From positions 62,001-126,000 of the forward strand of contig NZ_JAFLRK010000004.1 of NCBI RefSeq assembly GCF_017315735.1: a stretch of DNA of 64,000 nucleotides. Direction: 5' to 3'. Under the pieces are notes generated by a model. The model saw only the letters and a list, made by a program, of their open reading frames with translations. It did no database searches and was not told where the DNA came from. Source of the DNA: Paracoccus shandongensis. Its GTDB lineage: Bacteria; Pseudomonadota; Alphaproteobacteria; Rhodobacterales; Rhodobacteraceae. Below are positions 63,343 to 64,000 of the stretch, in pieces (the stretch's first letter is position 1; each line of letters starts with the position of its first letter). A program made the translations under genes and the position numbers.

Positions 63343-64000
63343 ATGGCAACAGACCCCGAAGTGATTTTCACGGGACTGAAGGATATCATTGTCAGTGGTA
63401 GCAATAATCCGCTCGCTTTAGCAATAACCTGCTTAATTATTATTGCTGCGCTTGCTTACTTTCAGTTCAAGGGGGATAATCCTAATTACCGAGCAGCTGT
63501 GTTTTTTTCGGTTTTTTGCATCGTTATCGGAATTTTGTTTATAGCAACATCAAGTGGTAGAGAAGCTGATAGCAGTGAATTTGTTCCAATATTGCAGCAG
63601 TCAGATATAAGAGCACAGCAGCAACCTGAAACAAGCACGAAGCGAAAGAATGCCAGTGATCTATTTCTCCCCGGAAAACTCGAACTTGGAGTAAGTGGAA
63701 TCGAAGAAATTGAAAAAGTTTTTGGAAATTCTGATGTTTATCCCAGAGACTTCAATTCTTGGCTTCTTGACTTTAGTAAGCGTGTTCGTATTATATCACA
63801 TAATTTGCCATTGCCGCAATCTGGTCTAACTGTTAAGCGAGAAGCCGTTTTAGATGAAAATGACAGAGTTATTATAACGAGCGTTACATATACATGTCTA
63901 TCCAGCGAATCAAATTGCCTTCAAAATTGTAAAGTGGTTGATAAGGAGATGATCAGGGAATTGCAAAAATTCTCAAGAACGCCAATAGGTAACTGGCGCA
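63343..64000 (+). CDS. two-helix membrane protein (3' end missing)
   Basis: A continuous frame of 219 codons is still open at the window edge. After a short N-terminus (MATDPEVIFTGLKD) come two membrane helices (about 27-43, PLALAITCLIIIAALAY, and 50-70, FFSVFCIVIGILFIAT). A soluble part with four Cys (two in TCLSSESNCLQNC) follows. Family not recognised. Very AT-rich, like phage or island genes. As a membrane-anchored cargo protein beside restriction genes it could be a defence effector. Confidence 0.65.
   Translation, partial: MATDPEVIFTGLKDIIVSGSNNPLALAITCLIIIAALAYFQFKGDNPNYRAAVFFSVFCIVIGILFIATSSGREADSSEFVPILQQSDIRAQQQPETSTKRKNASDLFLPGKLELGVSGIEEIEKVFGNSDVYPRDFNSWLLDFSKRVRIISHNLPLPQSGLTVKREAVLDENDRVIITSVTYTCLSSESNCLQNCKVVDKEMIRELQKFSRTPIGNWR

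Larger units (their letters stand above)
53080..64000. mobile_element. genomic island integrated in dusA (right end not in window)
   Basis: At least 10.9 kb. Base composition falls sharply at the dusA junction (AT-rich at 53,100-56,350 and 63,022-64,000; intermediate in the restriction gene). Cargo: PrtN-family regulator, zinc-ribbon protein, gene-poor repeat block, two small genes, Type ISP restriction enzyme, DUF3800 protein, Pin-type recombinase, membrane protein. No tyrosine integrase is visible; it would be expected beyond 64,000. Confidence 0.75.

Overview
The window looks like chromosome of a Rhodobacterales alphaproteobacterium, most probably Paracoccus or a close relative. From base 1 to about 53,000 it is GC-rich (long antisense open frames, many GTG and TTG starts, tightly overlapping operons). 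It carries a typical core gene set: LpxI-type lipid A genes, a GapR/DUF2312 nucleoid protein, and a GyrA with alanine at the E. coli Ser83 position. From about 53,080 to the window end the DNA is a genomic island of clearly different base composition.

Core region, left to right. 1-1,464: an Lrp/AsnC regulator (5' end missing), an ornithine cyclodeaminase-family enzyme and tRNA-Ser(CGA). 1,556-7,029: a secreted DUF2059 protein, a Nudix hydrolase with an N-terminal extension, cysteine synthase and a large MscS-type channel. 7,033-12,797: AI-2E/PerM transporter, gyrA, a DsbB-like protein, a neutral zinc metallopeptidase and two very small membrane proteins. 12,877-17,007: a COQ10/RatA-type START protein, then metK and ahcY (methyl cycle) behind a strongly structured leader, and a TetR regulator. 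17,307-20,742: typA, a 24-residue membrane peptide, a hydroxypyruvate isomerase-family protein and DUF1285. 20,806-27,572: a MoxR / DUF58 / BatA-like / glutamine-amidotransferase-like operon. 27,633-30,917: fabZ-lpxA-lpxI-lpxB. 30,901-32,006: RidA and TauE/SafE. 32,278-39,132: a polyamine-type ABC importer with three consecutive substrate-binding proteins. 39,197-45,259: a minus-strand cluster (dacC-tmk-holB-tatD-MBL-AEC) plus tdk. 45,356-53,003: a Bcr/CflA efflux pump, two DEAD-box helicases, an RTX-repeat protein, dtd, gapR, an HU-like protein and tRNA-Val(CAC).

Island. Just after tRNA-Val, the first 23 codons of dusA (tRNA-dihydrouridine synthase A) are intact up to the conserved APMMD motif and are then cut off by foreign DNA. 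The 5' end of dusA is a known integration hotspot in Proteobacteria. The island holds a PrtN-family regulator, a zinc-ribbon protein of unknown function, about 1.5 kb of gene-poor DNA with three GGGTATATGT repeats, two small unknown genes, a giant single-chain Type ISP restriction-modification enzyme interrupted by one extra base in a run of eight G, a DUF3800 protein, a Pin/Hin-type serine recombinase and the start of a two-helix membrane protein. The far end, the reconstituted dusA and the expected tyrosine integrase would lie beyond base 64,000.

The points most worth following are the dusA junction, the poly-G tract that may switch the restriction enzyme on and off, the neighbouring DUF3800 and membrane-protein genes as a possible defence module, the repeat-bearing non-coding block in the island, and the mutually exclusive hairpins in the ahcY leader.
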